Positions 32,945 through 42,059 of a stretch of 64,000 nucleotides of DNA are shown in pieces. Made by a program: the position numbers and the translations under genes. Under the pieces are notes generated by a model that worked only from the letters and a program-made list of their open reading frames with translations, searched no databases and had not been told where the DNA came from. The stretch spans positions 1 through 64,000 of the forward strand of contig QFOD01000007.1 of the NCBI GenBank assembly GCA_003241055.1, read 5' to 3'. Position 1 is the first letter of the stretch. Every line of letters starts with the position of its first letter. This stretch comes from Roseateles depolymerans (lineage in GTDB: Bacteria > Pseudomonadota > Gammaproteobacteria > Burkholderiales > Burkholderiaceae_C).

Positions 32945-35179
32945 TCAGGCGAACCTGAAGGGCAGCTCGCGCTGACGCTGGCCGGTCAGGCGCGCCACCG
33001 CGTTGGCCAGCGCCGGGGCCAGCGCCGGCAGGCCCGGTTCGCCCATGCCCTTGGGCGCATCGCCGCTGGGCACGATGTGCACGGCCATCACCTTGGGCGC
33101 GTCGGGCATGCGCGGCATCGCCACGTCGTAGAAGTTGCTCTGCTCGACCACGCCATCCTTGAAGGTGATGCGGTGCGTGGGCATGGTGGTGGCCAGCGCC
33201 ATGATGGCCGCACCCTGCACCTGGGTCTCGATCGCGCGCGGGTTCACGGCCAGGTTGCAATGCACGGCGGCATGCACCTCCTCCAGCACCGGCTGACGGT
33301 CCTTGCCCTTGCCCTTCAGGCTGGCGACGACGATGTAGGCCACGACGGACTCGAAGCTCTCGTGCACCGCCACGCCCCAGGCCTGGCCGGGCTTGAGCTT
33401 GCGCTTGCCGTAGCCGCTCTTGTCCACTGCCAGCTGCAGTGCCTGGGCATGGCGCGGCGCCTTGCCCTCCATCAGCTTGAGGCGGTAGGCCACCGGGTCC
33501 TGCTTGGTGGAGAACGCAATCTCGTCGATCAGGGTCTCCATGACGTAGGCCGTGTGGGTGGAGCCCACCGAGCGCCACCACAGCACCGGCACGTTCACCT
33601 CCGGGTGGTGCACGCTGAGGTTCATCGGGAACTCATAGGGCTCGCGCATGCCCTCGACCGTCGTGTTGTCCACGCCCTTCTGGTAGCCGAAGCCCTCCAG
33701 CGGGGAGCCCTTCAGGATGCTCTGGCTGACGATGCGGTGCTGCCAGCCGGCAATCTTGCCGCTGGCGTCGAAACCGATCTCGGCGCGGTGCACGGTCATG
33801 GGCCGGTAGTAGCCGGCCTTCATGTCGTCCTCGCGGCTCCAGATCACCTTGACCGGCGCGCGCTGGCCGGCCTGGGCCAGCGCCACGGCCACCGCGGCGG
33901 CCTCGCGCGGCCACTCCGAGGCCGGCGTGGCGCGGCGGCCGAAGCCACCGCCGGCCATCTGCACATGGATCTGCACCTGCTCGGGCTTGAGGCCCACGGC
34001 CTTGGCCAGGTTTATCGCGTCGATGCCGGGCATCTGGGCCGCGTAGTAGAAGTCGCAGCGGTCGGCCTTCAGGTCCACCGTGCAGGCCAGCGGCTCCATC
34101 TGCGCGTGGTTCAGATACGGGAACACGAAGTCCGCGACGATCTTCTTGGGCGCCTTGCTCCAGGCGCTGACGTCGGCCTGGAACTCCGGCTTGGGTGCCG
34201 GCGTGCCGGGCGTCTTCGCCAGCTTCAGGTAGTCGGCCGTGAGCCTGGCGGTGTCGGGTTTTGCCACGCCGGCCAGGTCCCAGTCGACCTTGATCGCATC
34301 GCGACCCTTTTTGGCCGCCCAGTAGCCGCTGGCCACCACGGCCACGCCCTGGCCGCCACGGTCCAGCGTGACCGGCAGCACCGCCTTCACGCCCTTGACC
34401 TTGAGCGCCTCGGCCGCATCCAGCTTGGCCACCTTGCCGTTGAACACCGGCGGGCGCTGCACCACGGCCACCAGCATGCCCGGCAGGTCGATGTCCATGC
34501 CGTAGGACTGCGTGCCCGTGCTCTTGGCCTGGGACACTGTCAGCGTGGTGGGCTGGCCCACCAGCTTGAAGTTCTTCGGGTCCTTCAGCGTGACGGCCTC
34601 GGGCACCGGCAGCTTCATGGCCGCATCAAAGAACTCACCGTAGCCGGCGCTCTTGCCGCCGCCGCTGATGACGCCCTTCTCGGCCTTCAGCGATGCGGCC
34701 GGCACGCCCCAGGCCTGGGCCGCGGCAGCCAGCAGCATGGCCTGGGTGCGCGCACCCAGCTCGCGGTACTGCTGGTAGCTGTTCTTGATGGAGTTGGAGC
34801 CGCCGGTCAGGTGGATGCCGAACAGCGGGTCGACATAGGCGGCCTTCTGGTCGCCGAAGCCGGTGCGCACCTGCGCCCAGTTGGCGTCCAGCTCCTCGGC
34901 GCAGATCATGGCCAGGCCGGTTTCGATGCCCTGGCCCATGTCCATGCGGTTGCACAGGATGGTGGTGGTGCCGTCCTTGGCGATGCTGACGAAGGCCAGC
35001 GGCTGCTCCGTCGGCTTGGAGCCGGGCTTGGCGGCCGGCGTGCCCTGCGCGAACGCGCCACCGGGCAGCAGCGCCAGGCCGACAGCCCCGCCCACCGTGG
35101 TTGCCACAAAGCTGCGGCGCGACAGCGTCGCCGCCGCGCGGCCGCTGACCATTTCGTCAATACGTTTCGGGTTCAACAT
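32945..35179 (-). CDS. iorB: molybdopterin-binding hydroxylase large subunit (isoquinoline 1-oxidoreductase beta-like)
   Basis: A 744-residue member of the xanthine dehydrogenase family in its IorB/aldehyde-oxidase branch. The N terminus has a twin-arginine signal (SRRSFVATTVGGAVG, R21-R22), so it is folded with its cofactor and exported by Tat. The cofactor regions are DMGQGIETGLAMICAEELD, AGGGFGRRATP and YWRSVGSTHTAYVMETLIDE-like stretches. The natural substrate is unknown; relatives oxidise N-heterocycles or aldehydes. The start at 35179 follows an AAGGAGG site. It is encoded 11 bases after iorA. No cytochrome partner or XdhC-like maturation gene is in the window. Confidence 0.9.
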   Translation of the reverse strand: MLNPKRIDEMVSGRAAATLSRRSFVATTVGGAVGLALLPGGAFAQGTPAAKPGSKPTEQPLAFVSIAKDGTTTILCNRMDMGQGIETGLAMICAEELDANWAQVRTGFGDQKAAYVDPLFGIHLTGGSNSIKNSYQQYRELGARTQAMLLAAAAQAWGVPAASLKAEKGVISGGGKSAGYGEFFDAAMKLPVPEAVTLKDPKNFKLVGQPTTLTVSQAKSTGTQSYGMDIDLPGMLVAVVQRPPVFNGKVAKLDAAEALKVKGVKAVLPVTLDRGGQGVAVVASGYWAAKKGRDAIKVDWDLAGVAKPDTARLTADYLKLAKTPGTPAPKPEFQADVSAWSKAPKKIVADFVFPYLNHAQMEPLACTVDLKADRCDFYYAAQMPGIDAINLAKAVGLKPEQVQIHVQMAGGGFGRRATPASEWPREAAAVAVALAQAGQRAPVKVIWSREDDMKAGYYRPMTVHRAEIGFDASGKIAGWQHRIVSQSILKGSPLEGFGYQKGVDNTTVEGMREPYEFPMNLSVHHPEVNVPVLWWRSVGSTHTAYVMETLIDEIAFSTKQDPVAYRLKLMEGKAPRHAQALQLAVDKSGYGKRKLKPGQAWGVAVHESFESVVAYIVVASLKGKGKDRQPVLEEVHAAVHCNLAVNPRAIETQVQGAAIMALATTMPTHRITFKDGVVEQSNFYDVAMPRMPDAPKVMAVHIVPSGDAPKGMGEPGLPALAPALANAVARLTGQRQRELPFRFA

Positions 35180-35190
35180 GGCAGCCTCCT

Positions 35191-35649
35191 TCAGGCAAGC
35201 TTGGCCGCAGCCGTGTGGATGGCGGCGCGGATGCGGGTGTAGGTGCCACAGCGGCACAGATTGCCGGCCATGGCTTCGTCGATCTGCGCGTCGCTGGGCT
35301 TCTTGTTCGTCTTGAGCAGGGCCACGGCGCTCATCACCTGGCCGCTCTGGCAGTAGCCGCACTGGGCCACGTCATGCTCCAGCCAGGCGGCCTGCACGGC
35401 AGCGCCCACCTTGTCGGCGCCCACCGCCTCGATGGTGGTGATCTGCGCGCCGGATGCCGCGGACACCGGCGTCACGCAGCTGCGGATGGCCGTGCCGTTG
35501 AGGTGCACGGTGCAGGCGCCGCACTGCGCGGCGCCGCAGCCGAACTTGGTGCCGGTGAGCTTGAACTCCTCGCGCACGGCCCACAGGATGGGGGTATCGG
35601 GCTCAGCGTCCAGCGCGACGGACCGGCCGTTAACGGTCAGGTTGATCAT
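35191..35649 (-). CDS. iorA: 2Fe-2S subunit of the molybdenum hydroxylase (IorA-like)
   Basis: A 152-residue electron-transfer subunit. The plant-type 2Fe-2S cluster is bound by C38, C43, C46 and C58. The second cluster is bound by C97, C100, C132 and C134 (QCGYCQSG...NLCRCGTY). It has no signal peptide of its own, so it presumably travels to the periplasm with the Tat-signal-bearing large subunit. Directly upstream of iorB in an operon. Confidence 0.95.
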   Translation of the reverse strand: MINLTVNGRSVALDAEPDTPILWAVREEFKLTGTKFGCGAAQCGACTVHLNGTAIRSCVTPVSAASGAQITTIEAVGADKVGAAVQAAWLEHDVAQCGYCQSGQVMSAVALLKTNKKPSDAQIDEAMAGNLCRCGTYTRIRAAIHTAAAKLA

Positions 35650-35718
35650 GGGGCCTCCAGGGCGGTTGAGGGGGGTCGAAAGGGGCGCGACTCTAGCCCG
35701 ATGACGCGGCCCTTCAAT

Positions 35719-38124
35719 TCAGTCGGGCTTTGCGTATTTGGCGAGCGCTTGAAGCAGTGCAGCGAGGCTGATCGGCTTGGTCAAATGTGTATCACAGCCG
35801 ACCTCCAGGGACTGTTTCACCTCGCTCAAAAATGCCTGCGCCGTCAGCGCAACAATCGGCGTTCGCGAGCGCCCTTCGGCCTGCTCCAGGGCCCGCCAGC
35901 GGCGCGTGGCCTCCAGGCCGTCCAGCCCCGGCATCAGCATGTCCATCAGCACCAGGTCGAAGCCGCCGGTGCTCAGCGCCTGCAGCGCCTGTTCACCGTC
36001 GCGGACCCGCGTGATGCGATGCCCCAGCGGCGCCAGCATGGCGTCGATGACGAGTGCGTTCACATCGTTGTCCTCGGCCAGCAGCAGCCGCAGCGGGCGG
36101 GTCGGTGCGAGCCGCTCGGGCTCATGGCCGTCATGGCCGGCGGGCAGCGTGTCCGCGACGGGCAGGTCCAGCCGCACCTCGAAGCGGCTGCCCGCGCCGG
36201 GCTGGCTCTGCACCGTGATGTCGCCGCCCATCAGCTGTACCAGGCTGCGCGAGATCGCCAGCCCCAGCCCCGTGCCGCCGAACTCGCCCGCGATGCCGGC
36301 ATGCGCCTGCGCGAACGGCTCGAAGATGCGCTGCAGCTGCGCGGGCTCGATGCCGATGCCGGTGTCCTGCACGCTCAGCAGCACCCGGCCGTCGGGCTCG
36401 CGGGACAGCTCCACGGTCACGCCGCCCTGGCGGGTGAACTTGATCGCATTGCCCACCAGGTTGGCGACGATCTGCGCCACCCGCTGCGCATCGCCACGCA
36501 CCCAGTCCGTGCCCCCGCTGCGCGTGAACACCCGCAGCCACAGGCCCTGACCCTGCGCCCGGGTGCGCTGCAGCTCCACCTGCAGCTCCACCAGGTCCAC
36601 CAGGTTGAAGCTGTGCACGGCCAGCTGCAGCCGCCCGCCCTCCAGCCGGCTGCGGTCCAGCAGGTCGTTGATCAGCGCGAACACCTGCCGGCCCGCATGG
36701 CCCAGCAGCTCGACGTAATGCGCCTGCTCGGGTTTGAGCGGTGCGCGGGCCAGGATGTCGGAAAAGCCCAGCACCGCGTTCATCGGCGTGCGCATCTCGT
36801 GGCTGACCTGGGCGAGCAGCTCCGTCTTGGCCTGGCTGGCCGCCTCAGCCAGTTCGCGGTCGCGCGTCAGCCGGCGGGCCAGCTCGCGGGCCTCGCGCTG
36901 CCGCTGCAGCATCAGCGCCAGCACGCCCAGCACGAGCGCATACACCGCCGGGCCGAGCCAGGGCAGATAGCCGGCATGAACCGAGGCCACGGCCAGCACG
37001 ACCATGCCCGTCAGCGCTCCCAGCGTGGCCGGCAGCAGCCGCCGCCACAGCAGCGGCAGCGCTGCCAGCGCCCACAGCGCCAGGCTCAGCGCGACCACAC
37101 CGGCCCCCTGCACCGCCAGGGCCCGCGCCTGGCCCGGTGCCAGCGCGTCGAACACGCTCGCGTTCAACTGCGTGCCGCCCAGCCGGCCCTGCGGCGTCAT
37201 CACCTCGTCGGCGAAGAAGGCGCTGCTGCCGACAAAGACCGTGCGCCCGGCCAGCAGGGCGGCGAGCTCGCCATCCTCCTGCTCGCCCAGCGCGGCACGC
37301 ATCAGCCGCTGCCAGCTCACCCGCGGATGCGCGCCGCCGTCCGGCGGCAGCCGCAGCCGCACGCGCCCGAGCTCGTCCACCGGCCAGTGCAGCGCGCCGG
37401 CCGCGAGCTGGCCCGCGGCGAGCGTCCATCGCGCCTGCCCCTGTGCCCGCAGCCGGGCCGCCAACGCCAGGCTGGGCAAGACCCGGCCCTGCACCCGGTG
37501 CAGCAACGGCAGGGCGCGCAGCACCCCGTCTGCGTCGAGGGCCGCCGTCACCACGCCCAGGCTGCCCGGCACGACCAGGGCCTGCAGCAACGCCTCCGAC
37601 GGCGCGGTCAGCCCGGCCCAGGGCTGGCCCACGGCACCGTCCTGCGCCAGGCGGCCCAGCGCCTGCTGCTCGACGGGGCTGGCCGACGCCAGCTCGACGG
37701 CGGCCGGCGGCTGCACCAGGCCCGCGGCCGCCAGCACCGTCGGCGGCGGCGCGGCGAGCGCCGCGGCAAAGCGCGCATCGCCATCGCGCGGCCCGGCAAA
37801 CACGATGTCCATCACGACCAGCGACGCCCCGGCCTGGCGCAGGTAGTCCAGCATCAGCGCGTAGACCTCCCGCGAATACGGCCAGTCGCCCAACGGCTCG
37901 CGCATCGCCCGAAGCGAGGCATCGTCGATGTCCACGATGACGCTGGCCGGCTGAGCCGACGACGCCGACGCGGCCGGTGCCGTCGCACGCAGCAGCGTGT
38001 CGCCCAGCGCGTGCTCCACGCGCGGCTCCAGCCCGGCCCAGGTCAGCAGTGCCCACAGCAGCCAGGCCGCGGGCAATGCCAGCCCGGGCAGCTGGCGCAT
38101 CAGCCGCGGGCCGGGTCTCAACAC
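35719..38124 (-). CDS. CHASE2 domain hybrid sensor histidine kinase
   Basis: An approximately 801-residue sensor: N-terminal membrane segment, extracytoplasmic CHASE2 domain (about 45-330; VIVDIDDASLRAMREPLGDWPYSREVYA, LVVMDIVFAGPRDGDARFA, GRTVFVGSSAFFADEVMTP), three membrane helices, HisKA with the phosphoacceptor in VSHEMRTPMNAVLG (about 440), HATPase (NLVGNAIKF, DTGIGI, FGGTGLGLAIS), and a C-terminal receiver with DLVLMDMLMPGLDG (Asp about 726). The start is uncertain: GTG at 38124 or ATG at 38100. It follows the LysM-FecR gene by 13 bases, so that protein is the likely sensory partner. Confidence 0.9.
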   Translation of the reverse strand: MLRPGPRLMRQLPGLALPAAWLLWALLTWAGLEPRVEHALGDTLLRATAPAASASSAQPASVIVDIDDASLRAMREPLGDWPYSREVYALMLDYLRQAGASLVVMDIVFAGPRDGDARFAAALAAPPPTVLAAAGLVQPPAAVELASASPVEQQALGRLAQDGAVGQPWAGLTAPSEALLQALVVPGSLGVVTAALDADGVLRALPLLHRVQGRVLPSLALAARLRAQGQARWTLAAGQLAAGALHWPVDELGRVRLRLPPDGGAHPRVSWQRLMRAALGEQEDGELAALLAGRTVFVGSSAFFADEVMTPQGRLGGTQLNASVFDALAPGQARALAVQGAGVVALSLALWALAALPLLWRRLLPATLGALTGMVVLAVASVHAGYLPWLGPAVYALVLGVLALMLQRQREARELARRLTRDRELAEAASQAKTELLAQVSHEMRTPMNAVLGFSDILARAPLKPEQAHYVELLGHAGRQVFALINDLLDRSRLEGGRLQLAVHSFNLVDLVELQVELQRTRAQGQGLWLRVFTRSGGTDWVRGDAQRVAQIVANLVGNAIKFTRQGGVTVELSREPDGRVLLSVQDTGIGIEPAQLQRIFEPFAQAHAGIAGEFGGTGLGLAISRSLVQLMGGDITVQSQPGAGSRFEVRLDLPVADTLPAGHDGHEPERLAPTRPLRLLLAEDNDVNALVIDAMLAPLGHRITRVRDGEQALQALSTGGFDLVLMDMLMPGLDGLEATRRWRALEQAEGRSRTPIVALTAQAFLSEVKQSLEVGCDTHLTKPISLAALLQALAKYAKPD

Positions 38125-38137
38125 CGTCGCCCGCCCA

Positions 38138-39784
38138 TCAGAGCAGCGGCGCCAGCAACAGCGGCAGCAGCCACAGCCAGCGCGGGTAGGGCTGCCTGAT
38201 GGTCTGCGTCTGGCCCCAGGCGCTGGCGGCGCCGGCCGCATTGAAGGCACGGGCCCGCAGGTAGTAGTCGCCAGGGCTGGGACGGGGCAGCGCCAGCTGC
38301 GGCTGCTCGGTGGTGAAGCGCTGAACCTCCGCCTCGTCGAAGCGCTCGCTGCGCGACCACTCCAGCTCGTAGCGCACCACGCCGGCATCGGCCCGCCAGC
38401 GCAGCAGCAGCTGGTCGCCCGCCTGCTCGGGTTCGGCCGGCGGCGGGCTGGGCGGCGGCGGGCGCAGCTCGAAACGCTGCGCCTCGCCAAACGGGCCCGC
38501 ACGGCCCTCGGCCGTCACGGCGGCCACCCGCCAGTGGTACACGCCGTCAGCGCCCAGCGCGGCGCGCGCCAGCTCGAAGTGGTCACGCGCCAGCGGCGGG
38601 GGCTGCAGCACCAGGTCGGTGAAGCCGGCGTCCCGGGCCACCTGCAGGCGCACCTGCGGCGCCTCGGTGTTGAGCGTCCAGGCCAGCGTCACGCCGTCGC
38701 CATAGATCACGGCATCGGCCGCGGGTTCGCGCACGAAGGGCGGCTCGGGCCGGGCCTGCAGCGCCAGCAGGCGCTCGGCCGCCAGGCCCTCCAGGCCCTG
38801 GCCGTCGATGCCACGCAGCCGCAGCCGGTAGTCGCCATCCGGGAGCTCGCGGGCCTCCGGCCAGCTCAGCCGCGGCTCATCGAGCCGCGCATCCAGCAGC
38901 AGCTGATCGGGCTCGCCGGCGGCGAGCAGCTGGGCCCGCCAGGCCACCGCGCCCGCCGGCCCGGCTGGCCAGGTCAGCTGCAGCGGCAGCCGGTCGGCCT
39001 GGGCGGGCAGCCCGGAGACATCGGGCGCCGGCAGCAGCGCGGCCACCTGGCGCTGCCCCGCGGCCGCCACCAGGCCAGACCCGGCAGGCACATCGGCGGC
39101 CACACCGTCGGCGTGCACCGCGCCCGACAGCACCATCAGCCGGCTGGCCCCGGGCTGGACCTGCACGCGGAACTCGGTGCCGCGCACGCCCAGGTTCACA
39201 TGCGGCGTCTGCACCTCGTACAGCGGCACCCGCTGCGCGTTCGGCACCACCTGCTGATCCGCGCCCCCCTGGGTGACCCCCAGCCGCACCGCCGGCAGCG
39301 CACCCCGCCCCAGCACCAGCAGCTGCTGCAGGGCCACCTCGCTGCGCGGCGGCACCAGCAGGCGCGAGCCGTCGGCCAGGCGCAGGCTGATGCTGGACTG
39401 CGCCGCGGTGCGCAGGCGATCGCCACCCTGCAGCGTGGCACCGGCCGCGACGGGCTCGGCCTGCCCGTCGCGCAGGCGCTGCACATCGCCCTTCACGAAA
39501 ACCACCTGGGCAACACCGGCCTCGCGGCGCAGCCACGCGATCGGCATGCGCAGCGTCGTGCCCGGCATCAGCCGCAGCGGGTCGGCCACGCGGTTGAGCC
39601 GCTGCAGATCGCGCCAGCCATAGCTGGTGGCCAGCCAGTCTTGCGACAGCGACAGCAGCGTGTCGCCCGGCTGCACCCGGTAGTGCCAGTCCGCCGCGGC
39701 CGGCACGGGCTCGGCGGCCCCTGCCACGAGGCAGTACCCCAGCATCCAGCCCGCCAGCACCCGCCCGAATCTCTCAGGTCTCAT
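38138..39784 (-). CDS. LysM and FecR domain exported protein
   Basis: A 548-residue protein: signal peptide, LysM-type peptidoglycan-binding domain (HYRVQPGDTLLSLSQDWL...LRLMPGTTLRMP), FecR domain (VQRLRDGQAEPVAAGATLQGGDRLRTAAQSSISLRLADGSRLLVPPRSEVAL, then TPHVNLGVRGTEFRVQV), several FN3-like segments, and a last hydrophobic helix (WLWLLPLLLAPLL) that can anchor it. The ATG at 39784 is chosen because an AGGGAGG site precedes it by 6 bases. Next to a CHASE2 kinase, it is likely a cell-wall-attached sensory subunit (inference). Confidence 0.85.
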   Translation of the reverse strand: MRPERFGRVLAGWMLGYCLVAGAAEPVPAAADWHYRVQPGDTLLSLSQDWLATSYGWRDLQRLNRVADPLRLMPGTTLRMPIAWLRREAGVAQVVFVKGDVQRLRDGQAEPVAAGATLQGGDRLRTAAQSSISLRLADGSRLLVPPRSEVALQQLLVLGRGALPAVRLGVTQGGADQQVVPNAQRVPLYEVQTPHVNLGVRGTEFRVQVQPGASRLMVLSGAVHADGVAADVPAGSGLVAAAGQRQVAALLPAPDVSGLPAQADRLPLQLTWPAGPAGAVAWRAQLLAAGEPDQLLLDARLDEPRLSWPEARELPDGDYRLRLRGIDGQGLEGLAAERLLALQARPEPPFVREPAADAVIYGDGVTLAWTLNTEAPQVRLQVARDAGFTDLVLQPPPLARDHFELARAALGADGVYHWRVAAVTAEGRAGPFGEAQRFELRPPPPSPPPAEPEQAGDQLLLRWRADAGVVRYELEWSRSERFDEAEVQRFTTEQPQLALPRPSPGDYYLRARAFNAAGAASAWGQTQTIRQPYPRWLWLLPLLLAPLL

Positions 39785-39913
39785 CGCCGCCTCCCTGCTA
39801 AGGAAAGCCATCCTAGCGATGCCCGAGAATGCCGGCGGCTTCCATCATGTGAAGAGGCACGGCGGGCGGCCACAAGCGGCCCGGCCGATGACGACAAGAA
39901 CCCAGGAGACCCC

Positions 39914-41521
39914 ATGCCGGTGCTGACCACCCAGCTCAACCCTCGCTCGGCCGAATTCAAGGCCAATGCCGACGCGATGCGCGTGCTGATCGACGACCTG
40001 AACACCCAGCTCGAGCGCATCGCGCTGGGCGGCGGCGAATCTGCCCGCGCCAAGCACACCGCACGCGGCAAGCTGCTGCCGCGCGAGCGCGTCGAGCGCC
40101 TGCTGGACCCCGGCACTCCGTTCCTGGAACTGGCCCCGCTGGCCGGCCTCAATCTCTACGACAACGCGGCCCCGGGTGGCGGCGTGATCGCCGGCATCGG
40201 CCGGGTGGCGGGCGTGGAATGCGTGATCGTGTGCAACGACGCCACCGTCAAGGGCGGCACCTACTACCCCATCACGGTCAAGAAGCACCTGCGCGCGCAG
40301 GAGATCGCGGACCAGAACCACCTGCCCTGCATCTATCTGGTGGACAGCGGCGGCGCCAACCTGCCCAACCAGGACGAGGTCTTCCCGGACCGCGACCACT
40401 TCGGCCGCATCTTCTACAACCAGGCGAATCTGTCGGCCAAGGGCATCCCGCAGATCGCGGTGGTGATGGGCTCCTGCACCGCCGGCGGCGCCTATGTGCC
40501 GGCGATGAGCGACGAGACCATCATCGTGAAGAACCAGGGCACCATCTTCCTGGGCGGCCCGCCACTGGTGAAGGCCGCCACCGGCGAGGTGGTCAGCGCC
40601 GAGGATCTGGGCGGTGGCGATGTGCACACCCGCCTCTCGGGCGTGGCCGACCACCTGGCCAACAACGACACCCACGCGCTGGCCATCGCGCGCCAGTCGG
40701 TCGCGCGGCTGAACTGGACCAAGACCAACCCGCTGGCCCTGCAGGCCCCCAAGGCGCCGGCCCATGACCCGGCCGAGCTGCACGGCGTGATCCCCACCGA
40801 CACGCGCAAGCCCTTCGATGTGCGCGAGGTCATCGCGCGCATCGTGGACGGCAGCGAGTTCGACGAGTTCAAGGCGCGCTATGGCAGCACGCTGGTCTGC
40901 GGCTTCGCCCACATCGAGGGCATGCCGGTGGGCATCGTCGCGAACAACGGCATCCTGTTCGCCGAGAGCGCCAACAAGGGCGCGCACTTCATCGAGCTGT
41001 GCTGCCAGCGCAAGATCCCGCTGGTCTTCCTGCAGAACATCACCGGCTTCATGGTGGGCCGCAGGTACGAGAACGAGGGCATCGCCCGCGCCGGCGCCAA
41101 GATGGTGACGGCCGTGGCCTGCGCCAGTGTTCCGAAGTTCACCGTCATCATCGGCGGCAGCTTCGGCGCCGGGAACTACGGCATGTGCGGCCGCGCCTAC
41201 AGCCCGCGCTTCCTGTGGATGTGGCCCAACGCACGCATCTCGGTGATGGGCGGCGAGCAGGCGGCCAGCGTGCTGAGCACCATCAAGCGCGACGCCATCG
41301 AGGCCAAGGGCGGCCAGTGGAGCGCCGACGAGGAAGAGGCCTTCAAGGCCCCGCTGCGCCAGCAGTACGAGGACCAGGGCCACCCTTACTACGCGTCGGC
41401 GCGGCTGTGGGACGACGGCGTCATCGACCCGGCCGACACCCGCCGCGTACTGGCGCTGGGCCTCTCCGCCTCGCTGAACGCGCCGATTCCGGACACGAAG
41501 TTCGGCGTCTTCCGGATGTAA
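39914..41521 (+). CDS. mccB: 3-methylcrotonyl-CoA carboxylase beta subunit (carboxyltransferase)
   Basis: A 535-residue carboxyltransferase that moves CO2 from biotin to 3-methylcrotonyl-CoA in leucine degradation. Signature segments: RDKR-like ARGKLLPRERVERLLDPGTPFLE, DATVKGGTYYPITVKKHLRAQEIA, VDSGGANLPNQDEVFPD, GSCTAGGAYVPAMSDE, NITGFMVGRRYENEGIARAGAKM. The GGTYYP and VGRRYENEGIA forms favour MccB over propionyl-CoA carboxylase. The ATG follows an AGGAG site. The partner subunit mccA lies 7 kb downstream on the same strand. Confidence 0.93.
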   Translation: MPVLTTQLNPRSAEFKANADAMRVLIDDLNTQLERIALGGGESARAKHTARGKLLPRERVERLLDPGTPFLELAPLAGLNLYDNAAPGGGVIAGIGRVAGVECVIVCNDATVKGGTYYPITVKKHLRAQEIADQNHLPCIYLVDSGGANLPNQDEVFPDRDHFGRIFYNQANLSAKGIPQIAVVMGSCTAGGAYVPAMSDETIIVKNQGTIFLGGPPLVKAATGEVVSAEDLGGGDVHTRLSGVADHLANNDTHALAIARQSVARLNWTKTNPLALQAPKAPAHDPAELHGVIPTDTRKPFDVREVIARIVDGSEFDEFKARYGSTLVCGFAHIEGMPVGIVANNGILFAESANKGAHFIELCCQRKIPLVFLQNITGFMVGRRYENEGIARAGAKMVTAVACASVPKFTVIIGGSFGAGNYGMCGRAYSPRFLWMWPNARISVMGGEQAASVLSTIKRDAIEAKGGQWSADEEEAFKAPLRQQYEDQGHPYYASARLWDDGVIDPADTRRVLALGLSASLNAPIPDTKFGVFRM

Positions 41522-41525
41522 GCGC

Positions 41526-42059
41526 ATGCAGATTCGCGCCCTCGCCCCGCACGACTCCCTGGATGAGCTGACTCGGCTGCTGCACGCGGCCTACGCATCG
41601 CTGGTCGCCCAGGGCTGGAACTTCACCGCGGCCCACCAGAGCGTGGACGTGACCCGCGAGCGCCTGGCCGGCGCGCAGGGTTTCGTGGCCGTGGCGCCGG
41701 ATGGCCGCCTGGTGGGGACCATCGCCGTGCGCGGCCCCAAGGCCGTGGGCGAGGACTACATCGGCGACCCCACGCCGCCGCTCTACACCACGCCGGGCAC
41801 GGCCATCGTGTCGCAGTTCGCGGTCCACCCCGACTGCCGCGCCCAGGGCCTGGGCCAGCGGCTGATGGACCAGGCCGAGGCCTGGGCGCGGGCCCAGGGC
41901 TTTGCGCAGGTCGCACTGGACACGGCCGAGCCCGCCACCGCGCTGCGCGCCCGCTACCAGCGCCGTGGCTACCGCGAGGTGGGCGGCGTGCAATGGGCCG
42001 GCAAGACCTATGCATCGGTGCTGATGTGCAAGCCGCTGCCGCTCGAAGGCCAGGCATGA
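41526..42059 (+). CDS. GNAT-family N-acetyltransferase
   Basis: A 177-residue acyltransferase with the acetyl-CoA loop in SQFAVHPDCRAQGLGQRLMDQAEAWARAQG and the typical ALDTAEPATALRARYQRRGYREVG C-terminal half. It starts 4 bases after mccB and overlaps the next gene by 4 bases, so it is part of the leucine operon, although its substrate is unknown. Confidence 0.85.
   Translation: MQIRALAPHDSLDELTRLLHAAYASLVAQGWNFTAAHQSVDVTRERLAGAQGFVAVAPDGRLVGTIAVRGPKAVGEDYIGDPTPPLYTTPGTAIVSQFAVHPDCRAQGLGQRLMDQAEAWARAQGFAQVALDTAEPATALRARYQRRGYREVGGVQWAGKTYASVLMCKPLPLEGQA

Noticed and set aside
37997..39913. A plus-strand open frame of more than 600 codons running into mccB without a stop
   Set aside because: It is antisense to the LysM-FecR and CHASE2 kinase genes, has an Arg/Gln/His-rich composition typical of G+C-rich shadow frames, and has no family features; mccB starts at its own ATG with a ribosome site.
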